Counted from the stretch's first letter, positions 52,966 to 63,915 are shown. The stretch is 64,000 bases of DNA from Flavobacterium haoranii (GCF_009363055.1 NZ_CP045292.1:1302001-1366000); one strand, 5' to 3'. Program-made: numbers and translations. The notes: generated by a model not told the origin, from the letters alone.

Positions 52966-55212
52966 TTAGTAATTAACATTTAAACCAAAACCTAAACCCA
53001 TATCACTGTCATAATGAGTAGTAACCGATAGGTTTTTTCCAACTATATATTTTAAACCAGACATATACTCTTTGTCGGTATTTACCATAAATGCAAATCT
53101 TAATCTTTTTGAAACTGGAATATCTTCACGCATTAATTGTAATCTCACATTCCCATCATGATATACTTCTGTTTGAAAATTAATCAATAAAGGTAATGTG
53201 TAAACAAATCCGACACTTGCTTGTAAACGTTTGTCTTTTGTACTTTCTTGTCCAAAAATATTTTCTTCAATTTCTCCCGTATCTAATTTTCTATAACGAG
53301 CATCAAAACCAATGAAAGGCATAAACCATTGATTTTTCCCAATATAACGACCAATGTGAGTTTCGGATTCATAACCGTGATCATCATTGTAACCTAATCT
53401 CCATTCTGTTCCAATACTCCATCGTGTATTTTGAAACTTCATTCTACCGTCATTTCCATTTGTAGCAAAATCATTTTCTGCCATAAAATGCCACTGATTA
53501 CTTTCTTCTTGAAGCATTTTATAAGCTTTTTCTTTATTTGGTAAATATGGATTTGGAGATGAATTTTCATAACTAAAAACTCGATTCATTCCCGACATCA
53601 TATGATACAAAATATGGCAATGAAAAAACCAATCGCCATCCGTATTGGCTTCAAATTCAATTACATCAGTTTCCATTGGTAAAATATCCAACACATTTTT
53701 TAAAGGAGCGTATTCATTTTTGCCGTTTAATATTCTAAAATCGTGTCCGTGTAAATGCATTGGGTGACGCATCATTGAATTATTTACCAATGTTATGCGA
53801 ACTACTTCTCCTTTTTTAATCAGAATTTTATCGGTTTCAGACATCACTTTATTATCCATACTCCACACATAGCGATTCATGTTTCCAGTTAATTCAAAAC
53901 GTAATTCTTTAACAGGAAGTGAATCTGGAAATGAAGTTTTAAAAGGAGCTTTTAGCATTCCATAATTTAATGTAACTAGTTTTGAATTTGGTTTCATTTC
54001 CATAGAATGCATAGAATGGTCTTCCATTTTATGATCCATAGATTTCATTTCCATTTTCTCTTCAGTATTTTTCTTTTTATCGGATTTCAATTCAGGATAC
54101 ATCACTTGGTTCAAATCCATTTTTTGAAAACTCATTTTCATACCCATATCATTCATTGTCCCATCCATATTCATCATGTCGTTCATCATTTTCATTCCTT
54201 CAAAATATTGAAGACGAGGTAATGAATCTGCTTTCATTTTATGCCCATTTCCTAAAAAAAGTGAAGCTGAACCTATTCTATCTTCAGAAGTTGCTAAAAA
54301 TTCATAAGACATGTTCATTGGAACTGTAACTACAACATCATAAGTTTCTGAAACTCCAATTATCAGGCGATCTACTTCAACTGGTTCTACATCATTTCCA
54401 TCATTTGCCACAACTGTCATTTTTCCACCAGCATAAGTCAACCAGAAATAAGAAGAAGCTCCTCCATTTGCAATACGAAGCCTAACTTTATCTCCTTTTT
54501 TAAACTGAGATAATTGATTGGTTTGCTTTCCATTGATCAAAAAAGAATCGTAATAGACATCACTAACATCCATTGCCAACATTCTTTTCCACTCATTATT
54601 AAATTTTGTTGCAAAATGTCCTTCCTTGATTGCTTCGCCATAACTTTGAACAGCATTTTTCTTAATAGCAAACCAATCGGATGCACTATGTAACATTCTA
54701 TGAACATTCTTTGGATTATAGTTCGTCCATTCACTTAACATAATGGGAACTTGCGGTAAATCGTCGATTCCTGCTCTAAATGTCTTGTCTTCTTCTTTTT
54801 TATTAAGAATTAGCATTCCATACATTCCGATTTGCTCTTGCATACCACTATGACTGTGATACCAATGCGTACCCGACTGTATAATAGGAAATTTATAAAC
54901 ATATTCAGCACCAGGTTGAATTGGTTTTTGTGTTAAAAAAGGAACACCATCTTCTTTATTTGGAACATATAATCCGTGCCAATGTAAGGACGTTGTTTCT
55001 TTTAGCTGATTATAAACGTGAATTTCTGCAATATCGCCTTCAGTAAAGGTTAGAGTTGGCATAGGAATTTGTCCGTTTACAGCTATAGCTCTTTTTTCTT
55101 TTCCTGCATAATTTACTATTGTGTCTTTTACATATAAATCATATCTCACTACTTTTTGAGCAAATACTATTATTGAGAAAAACAATAGAAATAATATATA
55201 TAGCTTCTTCAT
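52966..55212 (-). CDS. Periplasmic multicopper oxidase with C-terminal CopB-like domain
   Basis: A 748-residue exported protein. After the signal peptide (LYILFLLFFSIIVFAQ), three cupredoxin domains carry the copper ligands HWHGLY, GTHWYHSHSGM, RHPMHLHGHDFRI and DWFFHCHILYHMMSGM. A Met/His-rich segment (about 345-410, MKMMNDMMNMDGTMNDMGMK) is typical of copper-tolerance oxidases. Residues about 575-748 form a beta-strand-rich region with CopB-like sequence (THIGRYIGKNQWFMPFIGFD). It probably oxidises Cu(I) in the periplasm. It follows the copper P-type ATPase by 3 bases and ends a three-gene copper operon. Confidence 0.92.
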   Translation of the reverse strand: MKKLYILFLLFFSIIVFAQKVVRYDLYVKDTIVNYAGKEKRAIAVNGQIPMPTLTFTEGDIAEIHVYNQLKETTSLHWHGLYVPNKEDGVPFLTQKPIQPGAEYVYKFPIIQSGTHWYHSHSGMQEQIGMYGMLILNKKEEDKTFRAGIDDLPQVPIMLSEWTNYNPKNVHRMLHSASDWFAIKKNAVQSYGEAIKEGHFATKFNNEWKRMLAMDVSDVYYDSFLINGKQTNQLSQFKKGDKVRLRIANGGASSYFWLTYAGGKMTVVANDGNDVEPVEVDRLIIGVSETYDVVVTVPMNMSYEFLATSEDRIGSASLFLGNGHKMKADSLPRLQYFEGMKMMNDMMNMDGTMNDMGMKMSFQKMDLNQVMYPELKSDKKKNTEEKMEMKSMDHKMEDHSMHSMEMKPNSKLVTLNYGMLKAPFKTSFPDSLPVKELRFELTGNMNRYVWSMDNKVMSETDKILIKKGEVVRITLVNNSMMRHPMHLHGHDFRILNGKNEYAPLKNVLDILPMETDVIEFEANTDGDWFFHCHILYHMMSGMNRVFSYENSSPNPYLPNKEKAYKMLQEESNQWHFMAENDFATNGNDGRMKFQNTRWSIGTEWRLGYNDDHGYESETHIGRYIGKNQWFMPFIGFDARYRKLDTGEIEENIFGQESTKDKRLQASVGFVYTLPLLINFQTEVYHDGNVRLQLMREDIPVSKRLRFAFMVNTDKEYMSGLKYIVGKNLSVTTHYDSDMGLGFGLNVNY

Positions 55213-55215
55213 GAT

Positions 55216-57738
55216 TTAAATTTTAATGGTTCGTAATCGTAATGCATTTGCTATAACTGAAACAGAACTAAAACTCATTGCTAATGCAGCAATCATAGGT
55301 GAAAGCAGTAATCCGAAAAAAGGAAATAAAACTCCTGCTGCAACCGGAATTCCTAATGAATTATAAATAAATGCGAAGAATAAATTCTGTTTGATATTTC
55401 GCATGACAGCATGACTCAAGTTTTTTGCTTTCACAATTCCCATTAAATCGCCTTTAACTAAAGTTATTTTTGCACTTTCAATAGCTACATCAGTTCCTGT
55501 TCCCATTGCAATTCCAATATTCGATTGTGCTAACGCAGGTGCATCATTAATTCCATCGCCAGCCATGGCAACAATTTTACCTTCAGCTTGCAACATTTTA
55601 ATATACTCTAACTTATCTTGAGGTAAACAACTAGCTTTATAATTCGTTAAGTTAACTTCAGATGCTACTGCTTTTGCTGTATTTTCATTATCGCCAGTTA
55701 ACATAATAACCTCTATTCCTTGATTTTGCAATTCTTTTATGGCTTGTAAACTCGTTTTCTTAATAGCATCTTTTATAACGATATAAGCCACAACTTTTTT
55801 ATCAATAGCAATATATGAAACCGTTTTACCTTGTTTTTGCGCTACTAATACTTCATCTTCAAATTGACTACTTATTAGAATTTGTTCTTGTTCAAGCAAT
55901 TTTTTGTTACCAATGTAAACCGAAGCTCCATTGACTATTCCTTTAACTCCTTTACCCGTAATTGAATCAAATTTTTCTACGTTTTGCGATTGAATTCCTT
56001 TTGAATGAACATAATCTACAATAGCATTTGCTAATGGATGTTCGCTATTTTTATTTAATGAAGCAATCTTACTTAGTACATCTTCATTATTTCCTTTTTT
56101 TATAACAATGTTTTCTACAGATGGTTTTCCCTCAGTTATTGTTCCCGTTTTATCAGTAATTAAAACATCAATTTTATCCATTTTTTCGATGGCTTCAGCA
56201 TTTTTAATTAGCACACCTGAATGAGCTCCTTTTCCAACTCCAACCATAACCGACATTGGCGTAGCCAAACCTAAAGCACAAGGACAAGCAATAATTAAAA
56301 CCGCAATAGCATTAATAAAAGCGTAAACCAATTTAGGATTTGGACCAAATTGCCACCAAACTAAAAATGTTACTACTGAAATAATAACTACGATGGGAAC
56401 AAAATACTTCGAAATTTTATCTACTAAATTTTGAATTGGCGCTCTAGAACGACTAGCATCTGTTACCATTTGAACAATTTGTGACAATAAGGTTTCGGAA
56501 CCAACTTTTTCAGCAACCATTAAAAATGATTTTGTTCCGTTAATAGTTCCAGAACTCACTTTATCTGCTACATCTTTCTCAACTGGAATGGGTTCACCAG
56601 TAATCATCGACTCATCTATACTTGTAGAACCTTCAGTAATTGTTCCATCAACAGGAATTTTTTCACCAGGCTTTACTCTTAAAATTGCTCCTTTTTGAAT
56701 GGAATGTATGGATACTTTTCTTTCTATACCATTTTCTTCAATTGTAGCTTCCGAGGGCGCTAATTTTAATAATTCCTTTATAGCACCACTTGTTTTAGTA
56801 TGTGCTTTGGCTTCTAATAATTGGCCTAATAAAACTAATGTTAAAACAACAGCTGTGGCTTCAAAATACAAGTGAACAGTTCCTTCTTCGGTTTTAAATT
56901 CGGGTGGAAAAATAGCTGGAAATAATAAACCGAAAATACTAAAAATAAAGGCTACACCTGTACCAATTCCAATGAGTGTAAACATGTTCAAATTCCAATT
57001 TACTATAGAACGCCATGCTCTTTCAAAAAACATCCAACACGCGTAAAAAACAACAGGTAGTGTTAAAAAAAATTGCATCCAATTCCATTTTTCCATACTC
57101 ATAATATGATGTAAAGGATTATTCGGAATCATATCGGACATGGAAATAATAAAAACAGGAATACTAAAAAGTAATGCTATTTTCATTTTTTTCCACAGTT
57201 TTTGATATGTTTCTTCTTCTTCTGAAGTTGTTGGTTCAAGTGGAACTAAATCCATTCCACATTTTGGACAACTTCCCGGTTCATCTGAAATTACTTCGGG
57301 ATGCATAGGGCAAGTAAACTGTACTTTTTGAATAAGTTCTGGTTGTTTTACTAAATCCATTCCGCAAACAGGGCAATCGCCAGGATTATCATAAACTTTA
57401 TCGCCTTCGCAATGCATAGGGCAATAATATTTACCGGGTTGTATAGAAAAACTACTTTCCTTTGATTCGTGATGATGATGTTCTGAAACAGAACAACAAG
57501 ACTTAGGCGGTTCTGGAAGTTTATCTTTTGTAGTTGAAATTTGATATTTACTTTCGTTTCCTCCTAAATTTTCTTGTAATTCTTGGAGCGAAACATGATT
57601 TTGCATCGTAATTTCAGTAATTCCTGTTGCTTTATCTATTACTACATCTGAAATTGAAGTATTTGCTTGAAGCTTTTTTTTCACGTTTGCAACACAACCA
57701 TCGCAAGTAATTCCTGATATTTTATAGGTATGTTTCAT
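55216..57738 (-). CDS. Copper-translocating P1B-type ATPase
   Basis: An 840-residue ATPase. An N-terminal HMA domain has CxxC (Cys12, Cys15 in [13 protein letters not shown]). Two heavy-metal-binding domains with [18 protein letters not shown] and [19 protein letters not shown] lie at about 105-175. Eight membrane segments follow, including the metal-site [11 protein letters not shown]. The phosphorylation motif [11 protein letters not shown] and [12 protein letters not shown] are present. The CPC motif and the His/Met-rich N-terminus indicate Cu(I) export from the cytoplasm. It sits between an AraC-like regulator and the copper oxidase. Confidence 0.95.
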   Translation of the reverse strand: MKHTYKISGITCDGCVANVKKKLQANTSISDVVIDKATGITEITMQNHVSLQELQENLGGNESKYQISTTKDKLPEPPKSCCSVSEHHHHESKESSFSIQPGKYYCPMHCEGDKVYDNPGDCPVCGMDLVKQPELIQKVQFTCPMHPEVISDEPGSCPKCGMDLVPLEPTTSEEEETYQKLWKKMKIALLFSIPVFIISMSDMIPNNPLHHIMSMEKWNWMQFFLTLPVVFYACWMFFERAWRSIVNWNLNMFTLIGIGTGVAFIFSIFGLLFPAIFPPEFKTEEGTVHLYFEATAVVLTLVLLGQLLEAKAHTKTSGAIKELLKLAPSEATIEENGIERKVSIHSIQKGAILRVKPGEKIPVDGTITEGSTSIDESMITGEPIPVEKDVADKVSSGTINGTKSFLMVAEKVGSETLLSQIVQMVTDASRSRAPIQNLVDKISKYFVPIVVIISVVTFLVWWQFGPNPKLVYAFINAIAVLIIACPCALGLATPMSVMVGVGKGAHSGVLIKNAEAIEKMDKIDVLITDKTGTITEGKPSVENIVIKKGNNEDVLSKIASLNKNSEHPLANAIVDYVHSKGIQSQNVEKFDSITGKGVKGIVNGASVYIGNKKLLEQEQILISSQFEDEVLVAQKQGKTVSYIAIDKKVVAYIVIKDAIKKTSLQAIKELQNQGIEVIMLTGDNENTAKAVASEVNLTNYKASCLPQDKLEYIKMLQAEGKIVAMAGDGINDAPALAQSNIGIAMGTGTDVAIESAKITLVKGDLMGIVKAKNLSHAVMRNIKQNLFFAFIYNSLGIPVAAGVLFPFFGLLLSPMIAALAMSFSSVSVIANALRLRTIKI

Positions 57739-57817
57739 AGTTGTAATATTTTACATTACAAATTTCTGAAACTGCTCACAAAATAATTTACACAATTATG
57801 GATAGAATTTGCAACTT

Positions 57818-58381
57818 TTATAATTTATCAAGTTGGATGCGTTTACTACCTTTCATCTTTTTAAAATAAGAAGGTGTAAAACCCGTTACTTTTTTAAATT
57901 GGTTACTTAAATGAGCACTACTACTATAATGTAATAAATCGGCAATTTCAGAAAGTGATAATTCGTCATAAACAATTAATTCTTTTACTTTTTCAATCTT
58001 CAAATTGATGAAGTATTTTTCGATACTAATGCCTTCTATATCCGAAAACAAATTGCTTAATTTACTATAATCTTGATGTAATTTATCTTGTAAATAATCG
58101 GAAACGTTTACCAAAATATCGTTGTGCTTATTCTGAATCAAATCGATTAAAGTAGCTTTTATTTTTTCTATCGTTTTACTATTATCATCGTCTAATAATT
58201 GAAACCCAAAAGGCTCTAATTGAGCACTGATTTTCTTTTTATCGTCATCAGAAATAGAATTTTGGAAAATAACTTCACCTAAATTAATTTCTTTCACTGG
58301 GAAATTTAATTTATCAAGTTCGGTTTGTACAACTAATACACAACGATTACAAACCATATTTTTTATATATAACTTATTCAT
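57818..58381 (-). CDS. AraC-family regulator with N-terminal HMA-like metal-binding part
   Basis: A 187-residue protein. The N-terminus, MNKLYIKNMVCNRCVLVVQT, has a CxxC pattern (Cys11, Cys14) and length like a small HMA domain. The C-terminal half (about 90-187) is an AraC-type double helix-turn-helix with ELSLSEIADLLHYSSSAHLS and FKKVTGFTPSYFKKMKG. It lies 79 bases upstream of the copper ATPase and oxidase genes on the same strand and is probably their copper-responsive regulator; that is inference. The length is shorter than classical AraC proteins because no sugar-binding domain is present. Confidence 0.85.
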   Translation of the reverse strand: MNKLYIKNMVCNRCVLVVQTELDKLNFPVKEINLGEVIFQNSISDDDKKKISAQLEPFGFQLLDDDNSKTIEKIKATLIDLIQNKHNDILVNVSDYLQDKLHQDYSKLSNLFSDIEGISIEKYFINLKIEKVKELIVYDELSLSEIADLLHYSSSAHLSNQFKKVTGFTPSYFKKMKGSKRIQLDKL

Positions 58382-58428
58382 AACACCTGAAATTACAAAA
58401 AATCCTGCATAAAAGCAGGATTTTAATA

Positions 58429-61077
58429 TTATTCTAAACTTAAAGTAATTTGTCCATCATCTTCCAAATCTGTTTTTATTTCTTCTGAAACATCTTCTTC
58501 ATTAGTAACTTCCATTTTTTCTGGTTCAGGTTCAATTGGTTCTTCAAAAAGAAGCGGTTCTAACATATTAATTTGTTTTATCTTATCTGTCGTTAATTGG
58601 TTACCCAAAGCTTTTATTCCCTTAACTGAAATAAATTCTTCTAAGTTAACCGTTAAATTTTCTTTTTGAATACCTTTTATTTTAGCAAAAACAACCTCAG
58701 CCATTGGTCGCCAATCAGTAGAAACAATTTCCAATTGAGATTTCTCATGCTCCGAAATAAAAATTTCTTCTTTATTCTCATTTTCAATTAAAAATCGTTT
58801 AACATAGTAACGCTCTTTTTCTCCATCATAATAAATGGCTGAAATTGGTTTTGTTGGCTTCCATTTTTCTAGAACAATCATATCGTCATCGAAATGCGTT
58901 GTCAATTCTGGAATAATTGTTTTTATTTTCCCCGATTGATTGATAATTAATAATCGATCGTTTGGTTTAAATTCGCCTAAAAGCTCTCCTCTACCATCTA
59001 CATTTAAACGCTGAACGGTATCGTCGAACCAAATTTTACGCGGACGAAGTGTTGAAATTCCTTTTTCTTTTAATTCGATTCTCTTTATTGGATATTTTGA
59101 AACCGTATTTCCTTTAGAAGCACGCCCTTTAATCATAATATCTGCAAAATCGACATCCCATTTTAGTTTTTTTACACTTCCAACTTGGCGTAATAAAATG
59201 GTTACTACTTCTGCTTCTCCATTTGGATTTGCAGAGAAATACAACACTTGAGTTCCAGGTTTTTCTTGTGTTAAATCATATTCTTTATCTCGAGTAACTC
59301 CCGAAACATTGAAACGTTTTATAAACGAAGCTCCGTTTTTACCATCGCGATAAATCATGTTGTAAATCGTACGCTTATCGTTTTTATCGAAAACAGAAAT
59401 ATGAATAATATCTTTACCTACAAACTTCTTATCATCTACTTTTGTAATCACCATTTTACCATCGCGTAAAAAGACAATTACATCATCAATATCAGAACAA
59501 TCCGCAACATATTCATCTTTTTTCAAGCTTGTACCAATGAAACCTTCTTCGCGATTTACATATAATTTTGTATTACGTAAAACTACTTTAGTAGCTTCAA
59601 TTGTATCAAAACTTCTTAATTCAGTTTGACGTTCGCGACCTTTTCCGTATTTCTCTTTTAAAGTCGAAAAATAATCAATGGCAAATTCAATTAAATGTTC
59701 TAAATGATGTTTTACTTGTTCAATTTCAGACTCTAATTTTGCAATCACATCATCTGCTTTATCCGAATCGAAACGTGTAATACGAATCATTGGAATTTGC
59801 GTTAGCTTTTGTAAATCGTCATCTGTAATTTCACGAATTAAGATATCTTTAAATGGTTCAAAGCGTTTATATAAATATTGATATAATGACTCTCTATCGC
59901 TATACAATTTGAAATCGATATACATTTCTTCACGAATGAATATTTTTTCCAAATTTGCAAAATGCCATTTATTTTCTAATTCATCTAATTGAATCTCAAG
60001 CTCTCGCTTTAATATATTTACCGTTCTGTTTGTTGAAATCTTCAACATATCAGAAACACCAATAAACAAAGGTTTGTTACAATTTTCGATAACACAACCT
60101 AATGGAGCAATTGACGATTCACAATCAGTAAAAGCATATAAGGCATCAATAGTTTTATCTGGTGATACACCTGCAGGTAGATGTACTAAAATTTCAACCT
60201 CAGCAGCTGTATTATCCTCAATCTTCTTGATTTTAATTTTCCCTTTTTCGTTTGCTTTCAAAATACTATCAATCAATTTTGAAGTATCAGAACCAAAAGG
60301 TATTTGTGTAATTACTAACGTATTTTTATCTAATGTAGCTATTTTAGCTCTAACACGAACACGTCCGCCACGCATTCCATAGTTATAATTGGAAACATCT
60401 GCAATACCTGCAGTTGGAAAATCAGGATATAGTGTAAAAGGTTTTCCTTTTAAAATTTTTATTGAAGCGTCAATTAACTCGTTGAAATTGTGCGGTAAAA
60501 CTTTGGTAGATAAACCTACTGCAATTCCTTCTCCACCTTGTGCTAACAACAATGGAAACTTAACTGGAAGATGCACGGGTTCGTTTTTACGTCCGTCGTA
60601 ACTCAATTGCCATTCTGTAACTTTTGGTGAGAATAAAACATCTCCTGCAAACTTACTCAAACGCGCTTCTATATAACGCGGAGCTGCTGCGTCATCACCT
60701 GTTAAAATATTACCCCAGTTTCCTTGACAATCGATTAATAAATCTTTCTGTCCAATGTTAACCATAGCATCGCCAATACTTGCATCGCCATGTGGATGAT
60801 ACTGCATGGTATGTCCGATGATGTTGGCAACTTTATTGTAACGACCATCATCTAACTCCTTCATTGAATGCATAATACGACGTTGAACCGGTTTAAAACC
60901 ATCTTCAATTGCCGGAACAGCACGCTCTAGAATTACGTAAGAGGCATAATCTAAAAACCAATCTTTATACATACCGTTTACCTTAACGATAGAATCGGAA
61001 TGTTCTACTTGCTCTTGATTTTCAGGAACAAATTCTGGATTTTCTTCTGGATTTATATTTTGATTTTCTTCGCTCAT
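58429..61077 (-). CDS. parC: DNA topoisomerase IV subunit A
   Basis: An 882-residue type IIA topoisomerase subunit that decatenates replicated chromosomes with ParE. An acidic N-terminal tail (residues 1-25) is followed by the winged-helix core with catalytic Tyr135 in AAPRYIEARLSKF and IGHTMQYHPHGDASIGDAMV. The tower and coiled-coil region and a C-terminal beta-pinwheel follow, and an acidic tail ends the protein (EPEPEKMEVTNEEDVSEEIK). It lies 35 bases downstream of parE on the same strand. It could be called GyrA-like by similarity, but the adjacency to a ParE-like subunit supports ParC. Confidence 0.93.
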   Translation of the reverse strand: MSEENQNINPEENPEFVPENQEQVEHSDSIVKVNGMYKDWFLDYASYVILERAVPAIEDGFKPVQRRIMHSMKELDDGRYNKVANIIGHTMQYHPHGDASIGDAMVNIGQKDLLIDCQGNWGNILTGDDAAAPRYIEARLSKFAGDVLFSPKVTEWQLSYDGRKNEPVHLPVKFPLLLAQGGEGIAVGLSTKVLPHNFNELIDASIKILKGKPFTLYPDFPTAGIADVSNYNYGMRGGRVRVRAKIATLDKNTLVITQIPFGSDTSKLIDSILKANEKGKIKIKKIEDNTAAEVEILVHLPAGVSPDKTIDALYAFTDCESSIAPLGCVIENCNKPLFIGVSDMLKISTNRTVNILKRELEIQLDELENKWHFANLEKIFIREEMYIDFKLYSDRESLYQYLYKRFEPFKDILIREITDDDLQKLTQIPMIRITRFDSDKADDVIAKLESEIEQVKHHLEHLIEFAIDYFSTLKEKYGKGRERQTELRSFDTIEATKVVLRNTKLYVNREEGFIGTSLKKDEYVADCSDIDDVIVFLRDGKMVITKVDDKKFVGKDIIHISVFDKNDKRTIYNMIYRDGKNGASFIKRFNVSGVTRDKEYDLTQEKPGTQVLYFSANPNGEAEVVTILLRQVGSVKKLKWDVDFADIMIKGRASKGNTVSKYPIKRIELKEKGISTLRPRKIWFDDTVQRLNVDGRGELLGEFKPNDRLLIINQSGKIKTIIPELTTHFDDDMIVLEKWKPTKPISAIYYDGEKERYYVKRFLIENENKEEIFISEHEKSQLEIVSTDWRPMAEVVFAKIKGIQKENLTVNLEEFISVKGIKALGNQLTTDKIKQINMLEPLLFEEPIEPEPEKMEVTNEEDVSEEIKTDLEDDGQITLSLE

Positions 61078-61112
61078 ATTTCAGTTGTCATTTATCGGTT
61101 GACATTTGACAG

Positions 61113-63011
61113 TTAATTGCTTTTCAATAAATCTTCTGCTGTGTCTAATTCGACTTTCAAGTTATTGATGATAAATTCTTGTCGGTCTGGTGTATTTTTC
61201 CCCATGTAGAATTCTAATAACTTTTCGATAGACATGGCTTTATCTAACATTACTGGATCGAGACGCATATCGGCACCAATGAAATGCTTAAATTCATCAG
61301 GTGAAATCTCTCCTAATCCTTTGAATCGTGTAATCTCTGGTTTAGCTCCGCTCCGTTCGCCATTGGCTCGGGTTGGTTTCAATTTCTCAATTGCGCTTAC
61401 ACGTTCTTCATCGCTATAACAATAAATTGTTTCTTTTTTGTTTCTTACACGGAACAAAGGTGTTTGTAAAATGTACAAATGTCCTTCTTTTATTAGTTCA
61501 GGAAAAAACTGCAAGAAAAATGTAATTAATAACAAACGAATGTGCATACCATCGACATCGGCATCAGTTGCAATTACAATGTTGTTATAACGCAAGTTTT
61601 CATAATCTTCTTCAATATCTAATGCTGCTTGAAGTAAATTAAACTCTTCATTTTCGTATACAATTTTTTTAGTCATCCCATATGAATTCAAAGGCTTACC
61701 ACGAAGTGAGAAAACCGCTTGCGTATTTACGTCACGTGATTTAGTGATAGAACCCGAAGCCGAGTCTCCCTCAGTAATAAAAAGTGTACTTTCTAAGTAA
61801 CGAGGATTTTTAGTATCGGGCAAATGCACACGACAATCGCGTAATTTTTTATTGTGTAAACTTGCTTTTTTAGCACGTTCTTTTGCTAATTTACGAATAC
61901 CAGAAAGTTCTTTACGTTCACGTTCTGCTTGTAAAATTTTACGAAGTAAAGCATCGGCAACTTCTGGATTTTTATGTAAAAAGTTATCTAATTTCGTTTT
62001 AATGAAATCATTAACAAACGTACGAACGGTTGGACCTTTCGGACCAATATCAGTTGAACCTAATTTGGTTTTCGTTTGCGATTCGAACACAGGTTCTTCC
62101 ACTTTAATAGCAATAGCTGCCACAATCGATTTGCGAATATCAGAAGCTTCGAAGTTTTTATTATAAAACTCTTTTAATGTTCGCACAACCGCTTCACGAA
62201 AAGCACCTAAATGTGTTCCTCCTTGCGTTGTGTTTTGTCCGTTTACGAAAGAATAATATTCTTCTGAATATTGTGTTTTACTGTGTGTAATGGCGATTTC
62301 AATATCGTCTCCTTCCAAATGAATAATTGGATATACTCTTTCTTCTTCAAGGATATTTTCGTCTAATAAATCTTTTAATCCGTATTCTGAATAAAACTTT
62401 TCGCCATTGTAGTATAAGGTTAACCCACGATTTAAATACGTGTAGTTTTTCAACATTTTTTCTACATACTCGTTGCGATATTTGTAGTTTTTAAAGATCG
62501 TATCATCGGCAATGAAGGAAACTTTTGTTCCGCGACGCTTTGTAGATTCGGCTACATCTTCTTCTTGCGTTAAAATACCAGCTGAGAATTCGGCAGCTTT
62601 TTGTTGGTTATCACGTACCGATTCTACTCTAAAAAAAGTAGAAAGTGCATTTACAGCTTTGGTACCCACACCATTTAAACCGATAGATTTTTTGAAGGCT
62701 TTAGAATCGTATTTACCTCCGGTGTTCATTTTAGACACTACATCGACCACTTTTCCAAGAGGAATTCCACGCCCATAATCGCGAACGGTAACCAAACGAT
62801 CTTTAATAGTTACTTCAATAGTTTTACCAGCACCCATAGCAAATTCGTCGATACAGTTATCTAAAACCTCTTTTAGAAGAATATAGATACCGTCATCGGG
62901 AGTAGAACCATCGCCTAGTTTACCAATATACATACCCGGACGAATACGGATATGCTCTTGCCACTCGAGTGAACGTATATTGTCTTCGGTGTATTGATTT
63001 TGCTCTAGCAT
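61113..63011 (-). CDS. parE: DNA topoisomerase IV subunit B
   Basis: A 632-residue ATPase subunit. The GHKL site has [29 protein letters not shown] and [15 protein letters not shown]. The TOPRIM domain has [15 protein letters not shown] and [20 protein letters not shown], and the [13 protein letters not shown] end reads [16 protein letters not shown]. It pairs with ParC, 35 bases downstream. An oddity is an in-frame 36-base addition at 61344-61379 that inserts [12 protein letters not shown] before [10 protein letters not shown], flanked by a 6-bp direct repeat (AAACCA on the coding strand). The protein remains in frame. Confidence 0.94.
   Translation of the reverse strand: MLEQNQYTEDNIRSLEWQEHIRIRPGMYIGKLGDGSTPDDGIYILLKEVLDNCIDEFAMGAGKTIEVTIKDRLVTVRDYGRGIPLGKVVDVVSKMNTGGKYDSKAFKKSIGLNGVGTKAVNALSTFFRVESVRDNQQKAAEFSAGILTQEEDVAESTKRRGTKVSFIADDTIFKNYKYRNEYVEKMLKNYTYLNRGLTLYYNGEKFYSEYGLKDLLDENILEEERVYPIIHLEGDDIEIAITHSKTQYSEEYYSFVNGQNTTQGGTHLGAFREAVVRTLKEFYNKNFEASDIRKSIVAAIAIKVEEPVFESQTKTKLGSTDIGPKGPTVRTFVNDFIKTKLDNFLHKNPEVADALLRKILQAERERKELSGIRKLAKERAKKASLHNKKLRDCRVHLPDTKNPRYLESTLFITEGDSASGSITKSRDVNTQAVFSLRGKPLNSYGMTKKIVYENEEFNLLQAALDIEEDYENLRYNNIVIATDADVDGMHIRLLLITFFLQFFPELIKEGHLYILQTPLFRVRNKKETIYCYSDEERVSAIEKLKPTRANGERSGAKPEITRFKGLGEISPDEFKHFIGADMRLDPVMLDKAMSIEKLLEFYMGKNTPDRQEFIINNLKVELDTAEDLLKSN
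61338..61379. mobile_element. 30-bp GC-rich mini-insertion in parE with 6-bp target duplication
   Basis: TGGTTT occurs at 61338-61343 and again at 61374-61379. Between them lie 30 bases (AGCTCCGCTCCGTTCGCC, then ATTGGCTCGGGT), far richer in G+C than the gene around them. The first 18 bases match the intergenic word at 47246. The whole addition is 36 bases, so the reading frame is kept and ParE gains 12 residues in the TOPRIM domain. Confidence 0.75.
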
Positions 63012-63108
63012 ATGCAGTTTTTGGATTTTCTGCTAATATAAAGGAAATGAGCTAAAAATAAAACGGTTACAAAATAAAGTTATTAAGATTTTTTAGTTTA
63101 AAACCTAA

Positions 63109-63219
63109 TTAATCTTTCTTATAATGCGTAGAAATTCCTAAATCGAAGATTGTCCATAATGCAGCTTTTTGATTTGCAAAGAAATAGAATTTTAGAAATA
63201 CAAAAGGAATAAAAAACAT
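63109..63219 (-). CDS. Possible small ORF, 36 codons
   Basis: The minus-strand frame reads MFFIPFVFLKFYFFANQKAA and continues LWTIFDLGISTHYKKD. The second half has coding-like composition. There is no clear ribosome binding site or family. It may be a relic of a longer gene or a real small protein. It lies between parE and the outer-membrane protein gene. Confidence 0.3.
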   Translation of the reverse strand: MFFIPFVFLKFYFFANQKAALWTIFDLGISTHYKKD

Positions 63220-63260
63220 ACATTAGAATACAATTAAATAAAAGTTAATCTGTATTCCTT

Positions 63261-63911
63261 TTATAAATTAAAACTCCAATTCAAAATTAAGTTAATTGAA
63301 TTTGTTTTGATAGTTCCATCATTAAAAACTTTTACATCACTAGTATTTACTAATCCTAAATTTTCTCTCAATTCAACTTTTAAATTGTTTTTTTCATCTA
63401 ACTCAAACAATTTACCAAATCCAAAAACTAAACCAAAATCACTTTTTTTATTCATTTCGGTTGTATCTTTTGTAGAATTAAACTGTTTTGAAGTATACTT
63501 TGAGTCTATTAAATATCCCGTAAAAAATCCTCCATTTACGTAAAAATCTTTTTTCGAACCAAAATAATAATTGGCATATACTGGCACTATCAAATAATTG
63601 TATTTCAACTTACTATCACTTTTATCTACTTCAGTATAACCATATTCATCTGTTAAATAGAAATAACCATCATCTTTAACTAACTTTTGCTCAAAATTTA
63701 CGTTAGCATTTATTGATATATTTTCTTTGACAAAATACTCAAACGAAATTCCTCCTAAAAAAGAAAAACCAGATTTTAAATTTTCAGACAATTCATTACC
63801 TCTCAAACTAGAATAATTTAATCCTCCATTTATACCCAATTTAACTTTACTTTGTGCCCAAAATGTAGTCGAAATACATAAAAAAGTAACTATCCAAAAA
63901 AGCTTTTTCAT
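63261..63911 (-). CDS. Outer-membrane beta-barrel protein (PorT-like)
   Basis: A 216-residue exported protein. The signal peptide (KLFWIVTFLCISTTFWAQ) is followed by alternating amphipathic strands (KLGINGGLNYSSLRG, LGGISFEYFVKENISINANV, YNYLIVPVYANYYFG) that end in an aromatic residue (LNLILNWSFNL type). This is the small outer-membrane beta-barrel family common in Bacteroidota (PF13568-type). No ligand or function is known. It lies 4 bases after the ychF stop on the same strand. Confidence 0.82.
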   Translation of the reverse strand: MKKLFWIVTFLCISTTFWAQSKVKLGINGGLNYSSLRGNELSENLKSGFSFLGGISFEYFVKENISINANVNFEQKLVKDDGYFYLTDEYGYTEVDKSDSKLKYNYLIVPVYANYYFGSKKDFYVNGGFFTGYLIDSKYTSKQFNSTKDTTEMNKKSDFGLVFGFGKLFELDEKNNLKVELRENLGLVNTSDVKVFNDGTIKTNSINLILNWSFNL

Positions 63912-63915
63912 TTTA

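Noticed and set aside
54007..54222. A His-rich 71-residue plus-strand frame opposite the copper oxidase.
   Set aside because: It is the complement of the Met/Asp-rich segment of the oxidase and has no start context or family.
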